Shown one piece after another: positions 32,966 through 41,436 of a stretch of DNA of 45,068 bases. Position numbers and translations under genes: made by a program. Within the stretch, counting starts at the first letter, position 1. The number at the start of each line of letters is the position of its first letter. Where the stretch lies: positions 1 through 45,068 of the forward strand of contig NZ_JPVO01000034.1 in NCBI RefSeq assembly GCF_000772955.1, given 5' to 3'. A model generated the notes under the pieces. The model saw only the letters and a list, made by a program, of their open reading frames with translations. It was not told where the DNA came from and ran no database searches. The stretch is from Ureibacillus sinduriensis BLB-1 = JCM 15800. Lineage in GTDB: Bacteria > Bacillota > Bacilli > Bacillales_A > Planococcaceae.

Positions 32966-34093
32966 ATGGTAGTTATTAAAATGACAGCATCAGATGTAGC
33001 TCGTAAAGTTATTGAAAATAAAGAGTTGTTTATTTTGGATGTACGGAACAAAGATGCTTTTCATGACTGGAAAATTGAAGGACATAGCTTCGATTATTTA
33101 AATATTCCTTATTTTGATTTATTAGATGGAGTAGATGAAATTTTACCGAAACTTCCAACAGATAAAGATATATTAGTTGTTTGTGCAAAAGAAGGTTCGT
33201 CTCTTATGGTGGCTGAAATGGTTTCAGAGGCTGGACGCGATGTATTCTACCTTGAAGGTGGTATGAAGTCTTGGAGTTCTTACCTTGAACCGATTAAAGT
33301 TGGTCATTTAACGGGAGGTGGGGAACTTTATCAATTTGTTCGTCTGGGCAAAGGTTGTCTATCATATATGGTCATCTCGGAAGGGGAAGCCGCAATTATA
33401 GACGCTGTTCGCTTCACTGATGTATTCACAAACTTTGCAAAAGAGAAGCACGTTGAAATTAAACATGTATTTGATACGCACTTACATGCTGATCACATCT
33501 CAGGTGGTCGCCATATTGCAGAAGCAACAGGGGCAACATATTACTTGCCGTCAAAAGATGCAGAAGAAGTCGTATTTAATTACACGCCTCTAGAAGATGG
33601 TTTAACTGTGGAAATTGGTGCATCCCAACTTGAAGTAGGCGCACTTTACTCACCTGGTCACACAATTGGTTCAACCTCATTTATCGTGGATAGTAGGTAT
33701 TTATTAACAGGTGATATTTTATTCATCGATTCAATCGGTCGACCTGATTTAGCAGGTCTTGCGGATGACTGGGTGGGAGATCTTCGCGAGACATTGTATC
33801 ATCGTTATCGTGAATTGGCAGAAGACCTAATTGTGTTGCCAGCTCACTTTATGATGATCGATGAGTTAAATGAAGATGGTACAGTTGCAAAACGTTTAGG
33901 TGATTTATTTGCAGATAACCACGGTTTAAATATTGAACGTGAAGAAGAATTCCGTCACACAGTTACAGATCATTTACCACAGCAACCAAATGCGTATGAA
34001 CAAATTCGTCAAGTAAACATGGGAAAAATCTTGCCAGAGAATGACGAACAAACAGAAATGGAAATTGGTCCAAACCGTTGTGCAGTACGTTAA
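32966..34093 (+). CDS. yrkH: Rhodanese-MBL fusion, persulfide dioxygenase-like (YrkH)
   Basis: Two-domain enzyme of 375 residues expected to oxidise low-molecular-weight persulfides to sulfite or thiosulfate with O2 and non-haem iron. Residues about 1-108 form a rhodanese domain with cysteine C73 (VVCAKEGSS). Residues about 115-340 form a metallo-beta-lactamase fold of the ETHE1/CstB kind, with THLHADH at 171-177, [14 protein letters not shown] and a late AHFM histidine. The order rhodanese-then-MBL is the reverse of staphylococcal CstB, whose rhodanese is C-terminal. It is preceded by a CstR operator whose G-tract is the ribosome site. Confidence 0.86.
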   Translation: MVVIKMTASDVARKVIENKELFILDVRNKDAFHDWKIEGHSFDYLNIPYFDLLDGVDEILPKLPTDKDILVVCAKEGSSLMVAEMVSEAGRDVFYLEGGMKSWSSYLEPIKVGHLTGGGELYQFVRLGKGCLSYMVISEGEAAIIDAVRFTDVFTNFAKEKHVEIKHVFDTHLHADHISGGRHIAEATGATYYLPSKDAEEVVFNYTPLEDGLTVEIGASQLEVGALYSPGHTIGSTSFIVDSRYLLTGDILFIDSIGRPDLAGLADDWVGDLRETLYHRYRELAEDLIVLPAHFMMIDELNEDGTVAKRLGDLFADNHGLNIEREEEFRHTVTDHLPQQPNAYEQIRQVNMGKILPENDEQTEMEIGPNRCAVR

Positions 34094-34196
34094 TATACGG
34101 ATTGGACGCGAGTGATCGGTAAGTATAAATTTTTGAGCAATTAAGAGTATTCTTTCCTTGCCACTACATTTTTTGAATTTAAAGGAGATGGATTAA

Positions 34197-34424
34197 ATGC
34201 AAGTAAATCAAGTTTTAGACGTAAAAGGATTAGCATGTCCTATGCCAATTGTACGAACAAAGAAGGCGATGAATGCACTGGAATCAGGTCAAGTATTAGA
34301 AGTGCAAACAACAGATAAAGGGGCGCTAGCTGACTTGACTGCTTGGTCAGCTGCGGCAGGCCATACTCTGTTAGAACATAAAGATGAGGCAAATATATTA
34401 ACTTTCTATATTAAAAAAGCATAA
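34197..34424 (+). CDS. yrkI: TusA-family sulfur carrier (YrkI-like)
   Basis: Stand-alone TusA protein of 75 residues, with persulfide-bearing cysteine in GLACPMPIVRTKKAM near residues 11-25. The rest has the TusA pattern EVQTTDKGALADLTAWSAAAGH, nearly the same as the TusA domain of the fusion at 31883, so the two probably arose by duplication. RBS AAAGGAG precedes the ATG. It may deliver sulfur to or from the dioxygenase and the TauE-like permease encoded on either side. Confidence 0.88.
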   Translation: MQVNQVLDVKGLACPMPIVRTKKAMNALESGQVLEVQTTDKGALADLTAWSAAAGHTLLEHKDEANILTFYIKKA

Positions 34425-34508
34425 AAATTGAGTTGTTTTTCAACTCACTGTTTTTATCTGAGGGTTGGAAGTTTTTGCTACTTTTGTTGAATAGAGAGAG
34501 GGAACAAC

Positions 34509-35285
34509 ATGGATACAAATTATATGATTCTCCTTTTCGTTATAGGGTTTATCAGCTCTCTTCTTTCAGGGATGCTAGGCATTGGGGGGGCAATTGTCAA
34601 ATACCCGATGCTTTTAATGATTCCACCAATGTTCGGCTTTCAGGCGTTAACAGCACATGAAGTTTCCGGTATTAGCGCACTTGACGTATTGTTTGTATCA
34701 ATAGCAGGTGTCTTTGGATATCGGAAGGGTGGCTTTTTAAATAAATCATTGATTAATGTGATGGGGGCATCTGTTTTAGTTGGCACATTGCTCGGCAGTG
34801 TTGGTTCACATTATATAACGGACGGACAAGTAAACATTGTATACGGAGTATTAGCTTTATTAGCAGCCATTATGATGTTTATACCAAAAAAGGAGTTAGA
34901 TGATATTCCCTTAGACGAGGTTTCATATAACAAACCGTTTGCCGCGATACTTGCATTTATAGTTGGGGTAGGTTCCGGTGTGGTAGGTGCTGGTGGGGGA
35001 TTTTTATTAATTCCTATCATGTTATTGATTCTAAGAATTCCTACACGAATGACGATAGCATCCAGTTTAGCGATTACGTTTATATCGTCAATAGCAGGTT
35101 CGATTGGAAAAGTAGCAACAGGGCAAGTGGACTATCAGACTGCAGTTATTGTGATCATCGCGGGATTGATTGCAGCTCCTATTGGTACCATAATCAGTAG
35201 AAAATTGAACACAAAGATCTTGCAATGGATTTTATCGGTTTTAATTTTAGGAACAACGATTAAAATATGGATCGATATATTGTGA
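34509..35285 (+). CDS. yrkJ: TauE/SafE-family membrane permease (YrkJ-like)
   Basis: Membrane protein of 258 residues with about eight hydrophobic helices, of the TauE/SafE (DUF81) family. The internal duplication is seen as GMLGIGGAIVKYPMLL near 21-36 and GVVGAGGGFLLIPIMLL near 157-173. Family members export sulfite, sulfoacetate or related anions, or import thiosulfate. At the end of a persulfide-oxidation operon, sulfite or thiosulfate export is the likely job. RBS AGAGAGGG precedes the ATG. It matches the last gene of the B. subtilis yrkD-J operon and tauE of the staphylococcal cst locus. Confidence 0.87.
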   Translation: MDTNYMILLFVIGFISSLLSGMLGIGGAIVKYPMLLMIPPMFGFQALTAHEVSGISALDVLFVSIAGVFGYRKGGFLNKSLINVMGASVLVGTLLGSVGSHYITDGQVNIVYGVLALLAAIMMFIPKKELDDIPLDEVSYNKPFAAILAFIVGVGSGVVGAGGGFLLIPIMLLILRIPTRMTIASSLAITFISSIAGSIGKVATGQVDYQTAVIVIIAGLIAAPIGTIISRKLNTKILQWILSVLILGTTIKIWIDIL

Positions 35286-35687
35286 AACTAGTTGCCTTTT
35301 TGTTGATGGTCCTATCTTTTATTTTCCTTTAAGTCATCCGTTATTATTCATGAATTACGTTTTTAGACAATGTTGTAATAAAGATGCTTATGTATAGCTG
35401 AACCATACAAAGCAATTATATACAAGATTTGAAGGGACTGCTGATGAGCAGTCTTTTTTGTTATCAGATATCGGGTGTTTATCTCGTAAAGAACAAGATT
35501 AATTCCGAAAATCAACAAAATTTGAAACAAGCATGCTATCCAAAAAAAAAATGTTATTTATTGTAAAAATGTATTGCAAATAATTTTATAAGAAATTATC
35601 TTAAATACATCAATATTGATTAATTATCTTCACGAAAGGAGTGTTTTGATATATTAGGCGTCGATATGTCAATACGAAGGCGTAAAA
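35286..35687. other. Intergenic stretch after the sulfur operon
   Basis: About 400 bases without a gene. It contains one clear terminator at 35436 and AT-rich sequence before the hydrolase gene. Confidence 0.5.
35436..35459 (+). terminator. Rho-independent terminator
   Basis: GACTGCT and AGCAGTC form a perfect 7-bp stem around GATG, followed directly by six T. It is about 150 bases past the TauE stop and probably ends the sulfur operon. Confidence 0.85.
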
Positions 35688-36647
35688 ATGAATAATAATC
35701 CTCTTTCCAACCTTGAACATTTAATAAAAAAAGATTATTCCAATACAGCAGGCATTGTTATTAGAAAAGATGGACATTTGATTTATGAAAAATATTTTGA
35801 TGGATACAGCAAAGATGATGTATTGCATGTTGCATCTGTAACAAAAAGTATAATATCGGTTCTTATTGGTATAGCAATAGATAAAGAATTTATTAAAAAT
35901 ATTGAACAGAAAGTATTGGAATACTTTCCGAATTATCAGGTTAGGCGTGGTGAAAAAACAATACAAAATGTCACCTTAAAAAATTTGATGAACATGACTG
36001 CTCCATATAAATACAAGTCGGAGCCATATACAAAGATTTATTCAAGTGATGACTGGGTAAAAGCTACATTGGATTTATTAGGAGGAAAAAGTCGTATTGG
36101 AGAGTTTAAATATTCCACCGTTGGCACACAGATTTTATCTGGTGTTCTTACAAATGCAACTGGTCAATCTATAATTGAATTTGCTAATGAGAACTTATTT
36201 AAACCTCTTGAAATCAAAACTCCCCATAATGCCTTTATAGAGAATAAAGAAGCTTATTTCGCTTTTCTAAAGGATAAATATGTAACGGGTTGGGTAGCAG
36301 ACCCTAAAGGTGTAAACACCGCCGGTTGGGGGCTAACGTTAACGCCACACGATATGGCCAAAATAGGTCAGTTATATTTAAATGAAGGTTTATGGAACGG
36401 TCATCAAATTTTATCTACTACATGGGTGCAGGAAAGCACAAAGGAACAAAGTCGATGGGGAGAGTTGCCGTACGGTTACTTGTGGTGGATTATTGATGAT
36501 TGTTATGCAGCTCTGGGGGACGGTGGGAATGTCATTTTCATAAACCCCACAAAAAACATGATAGTAACCATTGCTTCTCGTTTTATGCCACGTGCCAAAG
36601 ACAGAATTGAATTGATCCAAAAGCATATTATCCCATTATTCACATAG
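35688..36647 (+). CDS. Serine hydrolase, beta-lactamase/class C family
   Basis: Penicillin-binding-protein-like serine hydrolase of 319 residues without signal peptide, so probably cytosolic. The nucleophile motif SxxK is SVTK at 50-53. The YxN-equivalent is YST near 142-144, and a GDGGN segment near 274 takes the place of KTG/HxG. The sequence around ANENLFKPLEI and WGLTLTPHDMAKIGQLYLN is typical of EstB-like esterases and 6-aminohexanoate-hydrolase relatives. Substrate unknown; true beta-lactamase activity is unlikely without export. The ribosome site (AAGGCG) is modest. A terminator follows at 36692. Confidence 0.82.
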   Translation: MNNNPLSNLEHLIKKDYSNTAGIVIRKDGHLIYEKYFDGYSKDDVLHVASVTKSIISVLIGIAIDKEFIKNIEQKVLEYFPNYQVRRGEKTIQNVTLKNLMNMTAPYKYKSEPYTKIYSSDDWVKATLDLLGGKSRIGEFKYSTVGTQILSGVLTNATGQSIIEFANENLFKPLEIKTPHNAFIENKEAYFAFLKDKYVTGWVADPKGVNTAGWGLTLTPHDMAKIGQLYLNEGLWNGHQILSTTWVQESTKEQSRWGELPYGYLWWIIDDCYAALGDGGNVIFINPTKNMIVTIASRFMPRAKDRIELIQKHIIPLFT

Positions 36648-36988
36648 AATCAAGTGATTGTGCGGTATCTATTTATATTTGGGAAGACATTGAAAAGCCA
36701 AGAGAACCTGTTAGCTAACGGGTTTTCTGAGCTTTTCATTGCTGTTCTTATACAATAAATCAGTATTTTCTAATCAAGACATAACTTCAAGTACAGGGGT
36801 AATCGAAAGCCGTCTTCCACAATTTTCGTTTGCAATTTTTGAGGAATGATTGCATGTATGTAGGCAGATAGTATGAGATTGCAATACTCTACAAGCAAAA
36901 AATATGATTGCAATTTCAAACGGATCTCTTAATAGAACAAAATTTTTCAAAGCTATAACATCTTAAGTGATCTTATAGCTTTTTATTT
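36648..36988. other. Intergenic stretch before ECF operon 2
   Basis: About 340 bases containing the hydrolase terminator and no gene that I can support. Confidence 0.5.
36692..36737 (+). terminator. Terminator after serine hydrolase
   Basis: A long imperfect stem: GAAAAGC pairs with GCTTTTC, and the inner GAACCTGTTAGC region pairs with its near-complement. T-rich sequence forms the descending arm. Confidence 0.7.
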
Positions 36989-37017
36989 TGAAACCAAATA
37001 ACGTACAGCATTGTCTA
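36989..37017 (+). promoter_or_regulatory. ECF-type promoter of sigma operon 2
   Basis: TGAAAC (36989-36994) and TGTCTA (37012-37017) are 17 bases apart, the same geometry as TGAACC-N17-CGTCTA at 20142. Its position supports the TTG at 37042 as the true start of the sigma gene, since an upstream start at 36988 would precede transcription. Confidence 0.65.
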
Positions 37018-37041
37018 ACTTATACGAGAGGAGGTTATCTT

Positions 37042-37572
37042 TTGACTATTGATGAGAAGGAGCGATATTTAAATGAAGCGCTTGATCAGCATGGTGATTA
37101 TTTAAAGCGAATAATTTATACATATGTAAAAGATATACAAAAAACAGAGGATATTATTCAAGAAGTATTCATTAAGTTTTATAAAAATCTTGATCGGTTT
37201 GAGGGTCGTTCCTCCATTAAAACTTATTTATACCGAATTACAGTTAATGAATGTAAAAACTACTTAAAAAGTTGGCATTATCGAAAGTTAGAAGTAACTG
37301 AGTACGTTAATGTGTGGAAAAATCGGACGTCATTAGAAGAAGAATATATACAAAGAGAACAAAATCAAAATATTGCCGAATTAGTTAATAGCTTACCAGT
37401 TAAATATCGAGAAGTCTTATGGTTGTATTACTATGTGGAATTATCGGTTAGTGAAATTGCCGTTGTTATAAATTGTACAACTAACACAGTAAAAACTCGT
37501 TTATCCAGAGGAAGAAAACTAGCAAAATTATCAATTGAGGAAAGTGTGGGAGAGTATGAATTTGAAAGATGA
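37042..37572 (+). CDS. ECF RNA polymerase sigma factor (copy 2)
   Basis: Group 4 sigma factor of 176 residues from the TTG start, which follows GAGGAGG. Region 2 covers about 12-82 (RIIYTYVKDIQKTEDIIQEV, KTYLYRITVNECKNYLKSW). Region 4 covers about 112-168 (LPVKYREVLWLYYYVELSVSEIAVV, TNTVKTRLSRGRKL). It is clearly paralogous to the sigma factor at 20211, sharing FIK-YKNLD and YLYRIT-NECK-YLKSW-YR. An ECF promoter within the preceding 60 bases indicates autoregulation. The gene overlaps its membrane partner by 17 bases. Confidence 0.9.
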   Translation: MTIDEKERYLNEALDQHGDYLKRIIYTYVKDIQKTEDIIQEVFIKFYKNLDRFEGRSSIKTYLYRITVNECKNYLKSWHYRKLEVTEYVNVWKNRTSLEEEYIQREQNQNIAELVNSLPVKYREVLWLYYYVELSVSEIAVVINCTTNTVKTRLSRGRKLAKLSIEESVGEYEFER

Positions 37573-38341
37573 ATTGGAAAAGTCCATTCCGGTAAATGTT
37601 GTTAAATTAAGTGAGAAGGAAAAGTCGCTTATTCGCTATCGTGTGAGTCAGTCCCAAACGTCTAAAATTTATATAAAACCAATCATTGTTTTGGTTCTCT
37701 TTATGCTGATCGCAACCATTGTCGTATTACCGAATACTAAATTAATGGATACTGCAGATAATTCCTCGAGTCAAATAGCTATCTCCCTTACTGAAAGACA
37801 GAAACAACAATATTATAAAGAGTATGTAAGGATTGTTGATAAAGCAATGGAGCAAAAAGTCGGAATAGGACTCAGTGTTCCTCCAATAGAAGAATTTAAG
37901 GAATCAGATTGGATTCCCCCGGAAGCATATGAAAAAATGATTCAAGAACATGTCGATGAGTTTTTAGCGACGGAACGTAAAAAAATAGCAGCAATGTCAT
38001 CAGATCTTAAACCAGCAGTCACTACGATGGAGGGGCAAACAAAGAAAGCAGTATATCTATATTTTCCAGATATTTTGAAAAGGGTTGAGGTTACAGCGAA
38101 CTTTGATACACAATATAGTAAGAAACTTGACCGCCAATTATTTGTGGCTGCCGACAATGTTTCATCAAAATTAGTTAGTTCTCCTGGTACGTGGGAACAG
38201 ACTTCTTATGAGGTTTTTCTAGGAAATGATGGACAACAATATACGATACGTATTGAAGGAATCTTTACTTTGAACAACTTATCCTTTGATAAGGCATTTA
38301 CAATACAATATATTTGTGATGAATTTGGAAATATTAGATAG
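37556..38341 (+). CDS. Probable anti-sigma membrane protein
   Basis: Not matched to a named family; inferred anti-sigma factor from position. The 261-residue protein starts at ATG 37556 behind GGGAG within the sigma gene. It has a cytoplasmic N-terminus of about 40 residues, one membrane helix (about 43-61: IIVLVLFMLIATIVVLP) and an extracellular domain of about 200 residues. No zinc-binding anti-sigma motif and no LCP motif are seen, so it differs from the partner of sigma copy 1 despite the close relation of the sigma factors. The extracellular part is rich in charged helices followed by beta-strand-like sequence. Confidence 0.7.
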   Translation: MNLKDELEKSIPVNVVKLSEKEKSLIRYRVSQSQTSKIYIKPIIVLVLFMLIATIVVLPNTKLMDTADNSSSQIAISLTERQKQQYYKEYVRIVDKAMEQKVGIGLSVPPIEEFKESDWIPPEAYEKMIQEHVDEFLATERKKIAAMSSDLKPAVTTMEGQTKKAVYLYFPDILKRVEVTANFDTQYSKKLDRQLFVAADNVSSKLVSSPGTWEQTSYEVFLGNDGQQYTIRIEGIFTLNNLSFDKAFTIQYICDEFGNIR

Positions 38342-38435
38342 ATATGATAGGACTATGTTAAATGTGATTGTTATCTTATTTATTTTGGATCTAAACTAAA
38401 TCTACTTATAGAAATTGGGAGTGACTCCACTATCG

Positions 38436-38468
38436 GGTGCAATTCTTAACAATGGAATTGTGCCTCTT
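38436..38468 (+). terminator. Palindromic terminator after ECF operon 2
   Basis: GGTGCAATTC pairs with GAATTGTGCC (two wobble pairs), and TCTTT follows. The arms match the palindrome at 19972, again next to an ECF operon or xylanase end. Confidence 0.7.
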
Positions 38469-38646
38469 TAACAAACGGCCATTTACTTGAATAAAAAAGT
38501 ATTGCATAAAGAAGAGATTTCGAAGAATCGACTTCAGCTAAAGGTAAAGCTTGTTTAAGATTGAAACTTTAATTATTCTAATCCGTATGTAATGTAAGGA
38601 ATTTAGTTGGGTTGAATGTGGAAATTTATTGTTGGGAGGCATATGT

Positions 38647-38832
38647 ATGGATACAGATGTTATCGCGATAGTTGCTATCGTATCTATTGTTTTATGGCTT
38701 GCGGTGTCTCGAGAACTTGTGAAAGCTCCAAAAGAGAAGAACGGACTAAAATTGATGACCTTAATATCTGTGGGGACATTATCAACAGTAATAGTGACCA
38801 TTTCGCTTTTTCAAAATACATTTCTAAGATGA
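38647..38832 (+). CDS. Small membrane protein
   Basis: Not recognised. The 61-residue product starts at ATG 38647 after GGGAGG. It has two predicted helices (about 4-22 and 40-56) separated by a lysine-rich loop KAPKEKNGLK. An upstream in-frame start at 38629 would include the ribosome site and is rejected. It is the first of three consecutive small membrane ORFs. Confidence 0.5.
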   Translation: MDTDVIAIVAIVSIVLWLAVSRELVKAPKEKNGLKLMTLISVGTLSTVIVTISLFQNTFLR

Positions 38833-38924
38833 TGGTATAAACTGAACTAACGCATAAGAAGGTTATATTATCTTGTTTCTCTTTTAAAGGCAGTTTTAAT
38901 TACAATAATAGGCAGTTGACTATA

Positions 38925-39053
38925 TTGCAAAATACAAATCATGAAGATAACTATAGTAAATTTATTAAATATAGCCTGTATGTAATGGTAGGGTTCTTAG
39001 TAATTTTAATAGGATACGGTGCCGGAAAGTTAATCGGTAATTATATATTTTAG
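38925..39053 (+). CDS. Very small membrane protein (42 aa), tentative
   Basis: A TTG-initiated frame encodes a hydrophilic N-terminus (QNTNHEDNYSK) followed by one membrane helix (YVMVGFLVILIGYGAGKLIG, about 19-38). The shape is protein-like and it lies between two other small membrane genes, but the ribosome site is poor. It may be the remnant of a longer gene or a genuine single-span protein. Confidence 0.35.
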   Translation: MQNTNHEDNYSKFIKYSLYVMVGFLVILIGYGAGKLIGNYIF

Positions 39054-39086
39054 TTTAGATGTAGTTTCGTATAGGTGGTGGAAATA

Positions 39087-39386
39087 TTGGAACTTTTTAT
39101 TATTTTATCAGTACTATACCTTCCTGTTTTCGTTTGGCTGTCCACAACATATGTTGGATACCATAAAGCGGAAGGTAGTGGAGATTCAAAGAATAAACGA
39201 GTATACATAGGATTCTTGCTGACCCTTAGCAGTTTTCATCTTATAAGCAATACTATATTTAACATTAAAGCCTCATACGGGCTGCCTATAACGGTTTCGA
39301 TCATTTTGTTATTCAGTATTTATATGTTGACAGTTATAGTCAGAGATAAACAATCCGGCATTGTTGGTGGAGAGCGGGCAAAGTAA
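39087..39386 (+). CDS. Small membrane protein
   Basis: Not recognised. The frame is open from 39075 (GTG). TTG 39087 is preferred because AGGTGG lies eight bases upstream, giving 99 residues. Three hydrophobic segments are predicted (about 2-20, 36-54 and 65-83), with a charged loop EGSGDSKNKR after the first. The C-terminus is basic. Terminator follows at once. Confidence 0.55.
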   Translation: MELFIILSVLYLPVFVWLSTTYVGYHKAEGSGDSKNKRVYIGFLLTLSSFHLISNTIFNIKASYGLPITVSIILLFSIYMLTVIVRDKQSGIVGGERAK

Positions 39387-39391
39387 CAAAT

Positions 39392-39425
39392 AAAGCTTTT
39401 TTTCATAGTGAAATAAAGCTTTTTA
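39392..39425 (+). terminator. Terminator
   Basis: AAAGCTTTTTTTCA pairs with TGAAATAAAGCTTT (one mismatch) around TAG and ends in T-rich sequence. Confidence 0.7.
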
Positions 39426-39495
39426 ATAAGCAATTGCGGTAACAAATCTGCAGAGGATATACAGGTATTCGTAGTATAGGACAAGGAGTAAAACT

Positions 39496-40005
39496 ATGAA
39501 TAAATTTAATGAAGTACTTTCATATGTAAATGAATTACTTTATGAACCTAATCATTTAAATATAGAAAACATCCGAGAGGAAACTCAAAATTCAGATTAT
39601 GGAGCTGGAATATTTCAGTTGAATTCTAAAACTGTTAGGTTTAGAGTCGCAAAAATAACACCTACCAAAATAGGACAGTTTGTTTCCTTTTGGGAAAAGA
39701 ATGAAGATAATAATAACCAAGCATTCTCTTATGATAATGCCACTGATCTACTAGTAATAAACACTTTTAGTAATAATGGTGATTTTGGGCAATTTATTTT
39801 TCCAAAAGAAGTTCTACTAAAACAAAACATCCTTAAAACCACTAATACAAAGGGGAAAATGTCAATTAGAGTCTATCCTAGTTGGGATACTCCTACTAGC
39901 AAACAAGCAATAGTAACTCAAAAGTGGCAATTACCGTATTTTGTTAAAATAAAAGCAGATAATAATTTATCAATACATGAGCTATTAAAATTATATTCCT
40001 TCTAA
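39496..40005 (+). CDS. mepB: MepB-family protein
   Basis: The 169-residue product resembles MepB, the small cytosolic protein of the staphylococcal mepRAB locus whose biochemical function is unknown. Recognisable parts are YGAGIFQLNSKTVRFRVAK near 36-54, GQFVSFWEK near 61-69, FGQFIFPKEVL near 98-108 and IRVYPSWD near 124-131. ATG follows AAGGAG. The MepA-type efflux pump and MepR regulator are absent here, so it is a stand-alone copy. Confidence 0.8.
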   Translation: MNKFNEVLSYVNELLYEPNHLNIENIREETQNSDYGAGIFQLNSKTVRFRVAKITPTKIGQFVSFWEKNEDNNNQAFSYDNATDLLVINTFSNNGDFGQFIFPKEVLLKQNILKTTNTKGKMSIRVYPSWDTPTSKQAIVTQKWQLPYFVKIKADNNLSIHELLKLYSF

Positions 40006-40260
40006 AATATCGGGCGCTAATCAGGAATGAAGTGACTCCTAAAAGTTATACAACTTAAATTTGACTGGGAATGGAATTAGTCAAGGTGAAAACATATATT
40101 TTTTTAAATGATGATACGGGTGATTATATCCCTTTCCTGTTAAATTAAACCCAAGCAGAAATACAGCACGTCGTATTGGCATCTTCGAGATGATAATTTT
40201 GAAATATCAATACGGTCAGATACATCATAATGAATTACCGAAATGGGGTGCAAAATAAGG

Positions 40261-40809
40261 TTGGAAGAGATACTATTATTTAATTATGGTTGTGGATTAG
40301 ATTATTCTAATATTAACAATTTAGTTAAAGAAAAATTAAGTCCCTTTGAAATAAAATGGGATGATATACCTGAAATTATAGAAGGTAAAAGAAACATATT
40401 ATTTCGCTATGATGTATATGATGTTAATATAGAGCATAATAGAATACTGGCAGAAAATTATTTTCATTTATATCTAATTAGTGAAGAACACTTAAGTAAT
40501 TTTGAGGGTTCACTTACTATCTCAAATTACGGGGAACATATTCGTTGTGGACTTAACGCTATGGGCCATATTGAAGTTGAGATTAATAATATAGAATATT
40601 CTGCTCGATCGCTAATTTCAATCGACAAAAAAACAATAATATATTTATTAGACGAAGAAGCAGAAGCCAATGCATTGATACGTTCTCAATTACATCTATT
40701 ACCTATTGAATTACATTACTTAATATTAGATTACGGATTAAGTTACGAAAAACATAAGTTAAAAGTAAGAAGCTGGATCCAGCAAATTTACAATTTGATA
40801 TATAAATAA
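40261..40809 (+). CDS. Hypothetical protein
   Basis: Not recognised. The frame is open from ATG 40243, but that codon has no ribosome site. TTG 40261 lies about ten bases after TGGGGTG and is preferred, giving 182 residues. The protein is acidic and soluble, rich in isoleucine, leucine, asparagine and glutamate, without membrane segments or cysteine motifs. Its isolated position among accessory genes and low-GC codon use are compatible with an immunity-type or stress protein, but nothing visible proves it. Confidence 0.55.
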   Translation: MEEILLFNYGCGLDYSNINNLVKEKLSPFEIKWDDIPEIIEGKRNILFRYDVYDVNIEHNRILAENYFHLYLISEEHLSNFEGSLTISNYGEHIRCGLNAMGHIEVEINNIEYSARSLISIDKKTIIYLLDEEAEANALIRSQLHLLPIELHYLILDYGLSYEKHKLKVRSWIQQIYNLIYK

Positions 40810-40853
40810 TTTTTTCGGTGTCTCAAGTAATATAATCATTTTAATCCAATGTT

Positions 40854-40888
40854 GGCACTTTCCTTAAAATAAGGAGAGTGTCTTTTTT
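40854..40888 (+). terminator. Palindromic terminator
   Basis: GGCACTTTCCTT pairs with AAGGAGAGTGTC (12 bp, two wobbles) around AAAAT, then six T. It belongs to the CCTT-AAGG palindrome family also seen at 47, 42801 and 44949. Confidence 0.85.
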
Positions 40889-41280
40889 CATGTATAGCCA
40901 TACTATGGAGCAAAACAGATATGTTATCAAATAAAACTAGAAAAGCGAAATAGCATTACTATTCAAAATAATAGAGGTAAATCCGACACTAATATTAAAT
41001 TACTTACAGAAACATAGAATCGTTTTTGAAGGAAGTCAGTAAAGTAAATTTTTTCAACAAGATGGTCATCCATAAAAACAAAACAATAGTTTTCAACAAC
41101 TCAATTCAATTCAATTAAAGGGGCTATTCTTGAATTAAAGTATTTTTTGCAGCGAATAATATCTTCGATTAGATTGGATATTTATGGTAAAGTATTTTTG
41201 GTGGAGTAGATAATTGCTTATTTTGTTTTAAAAAAGTCATTAATCTTAAAATTAGGCAAATTAGGCTAGGGGGATATATT
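40889..41280. other. Intergenic stretch
   Basis: About 390 AT-rich bases. No gene supported. The ribosome site GGGGG at 41269 serves the truncated HAD frame. Confidence 0.45.
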
Positions 41281-41436
41281 TTGGATAGTATAATTTTTGA
41301 TTTAGATGGAACTATTTGGGATTCCATCGACACTGTTTTAATCGAGAATAGTAAGCTACTTAGATTACAATTGACATACTTGCATAATCGAAAGGAGAAA
41401 GGTTATGGTTTATATTGCTCTTCTACGGGGGATTAA
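41281..41436 (+). pseudogene. Truncated HAD-family hydrolase (N-terminus only)
   Basis: A TTG start after AGGGGG begins MDSIIFDLDGTIWDSIDTVL, the classic HAD motif I (DLDGT) with both aspartates and the start of a cap helix. After about 25 residues the homology stops, and the frame runs on to TAA at 41434, overlapping the DUF1697 start. Real HAD phosphatases are over 200 residues, so this is a deletion remnant, with the DUF1697 gene brought in directly behind it. Confidence 0.7.

Noticed and set aside
34433..34660. Frame overlapping the start of the TauE-like gene
   Set aside because: It is an alternative-frame shadow of a clear membrane protein gene with its own ribosome site.
40080..40225. 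Broken coding-like stretches before the unknown gene at 40261 (e.g. WHLRDDNFEISIR)
   Set aside because: Fragments appear in different frames with several stops and no recognised family, so a pseudogene call cannot be supported.
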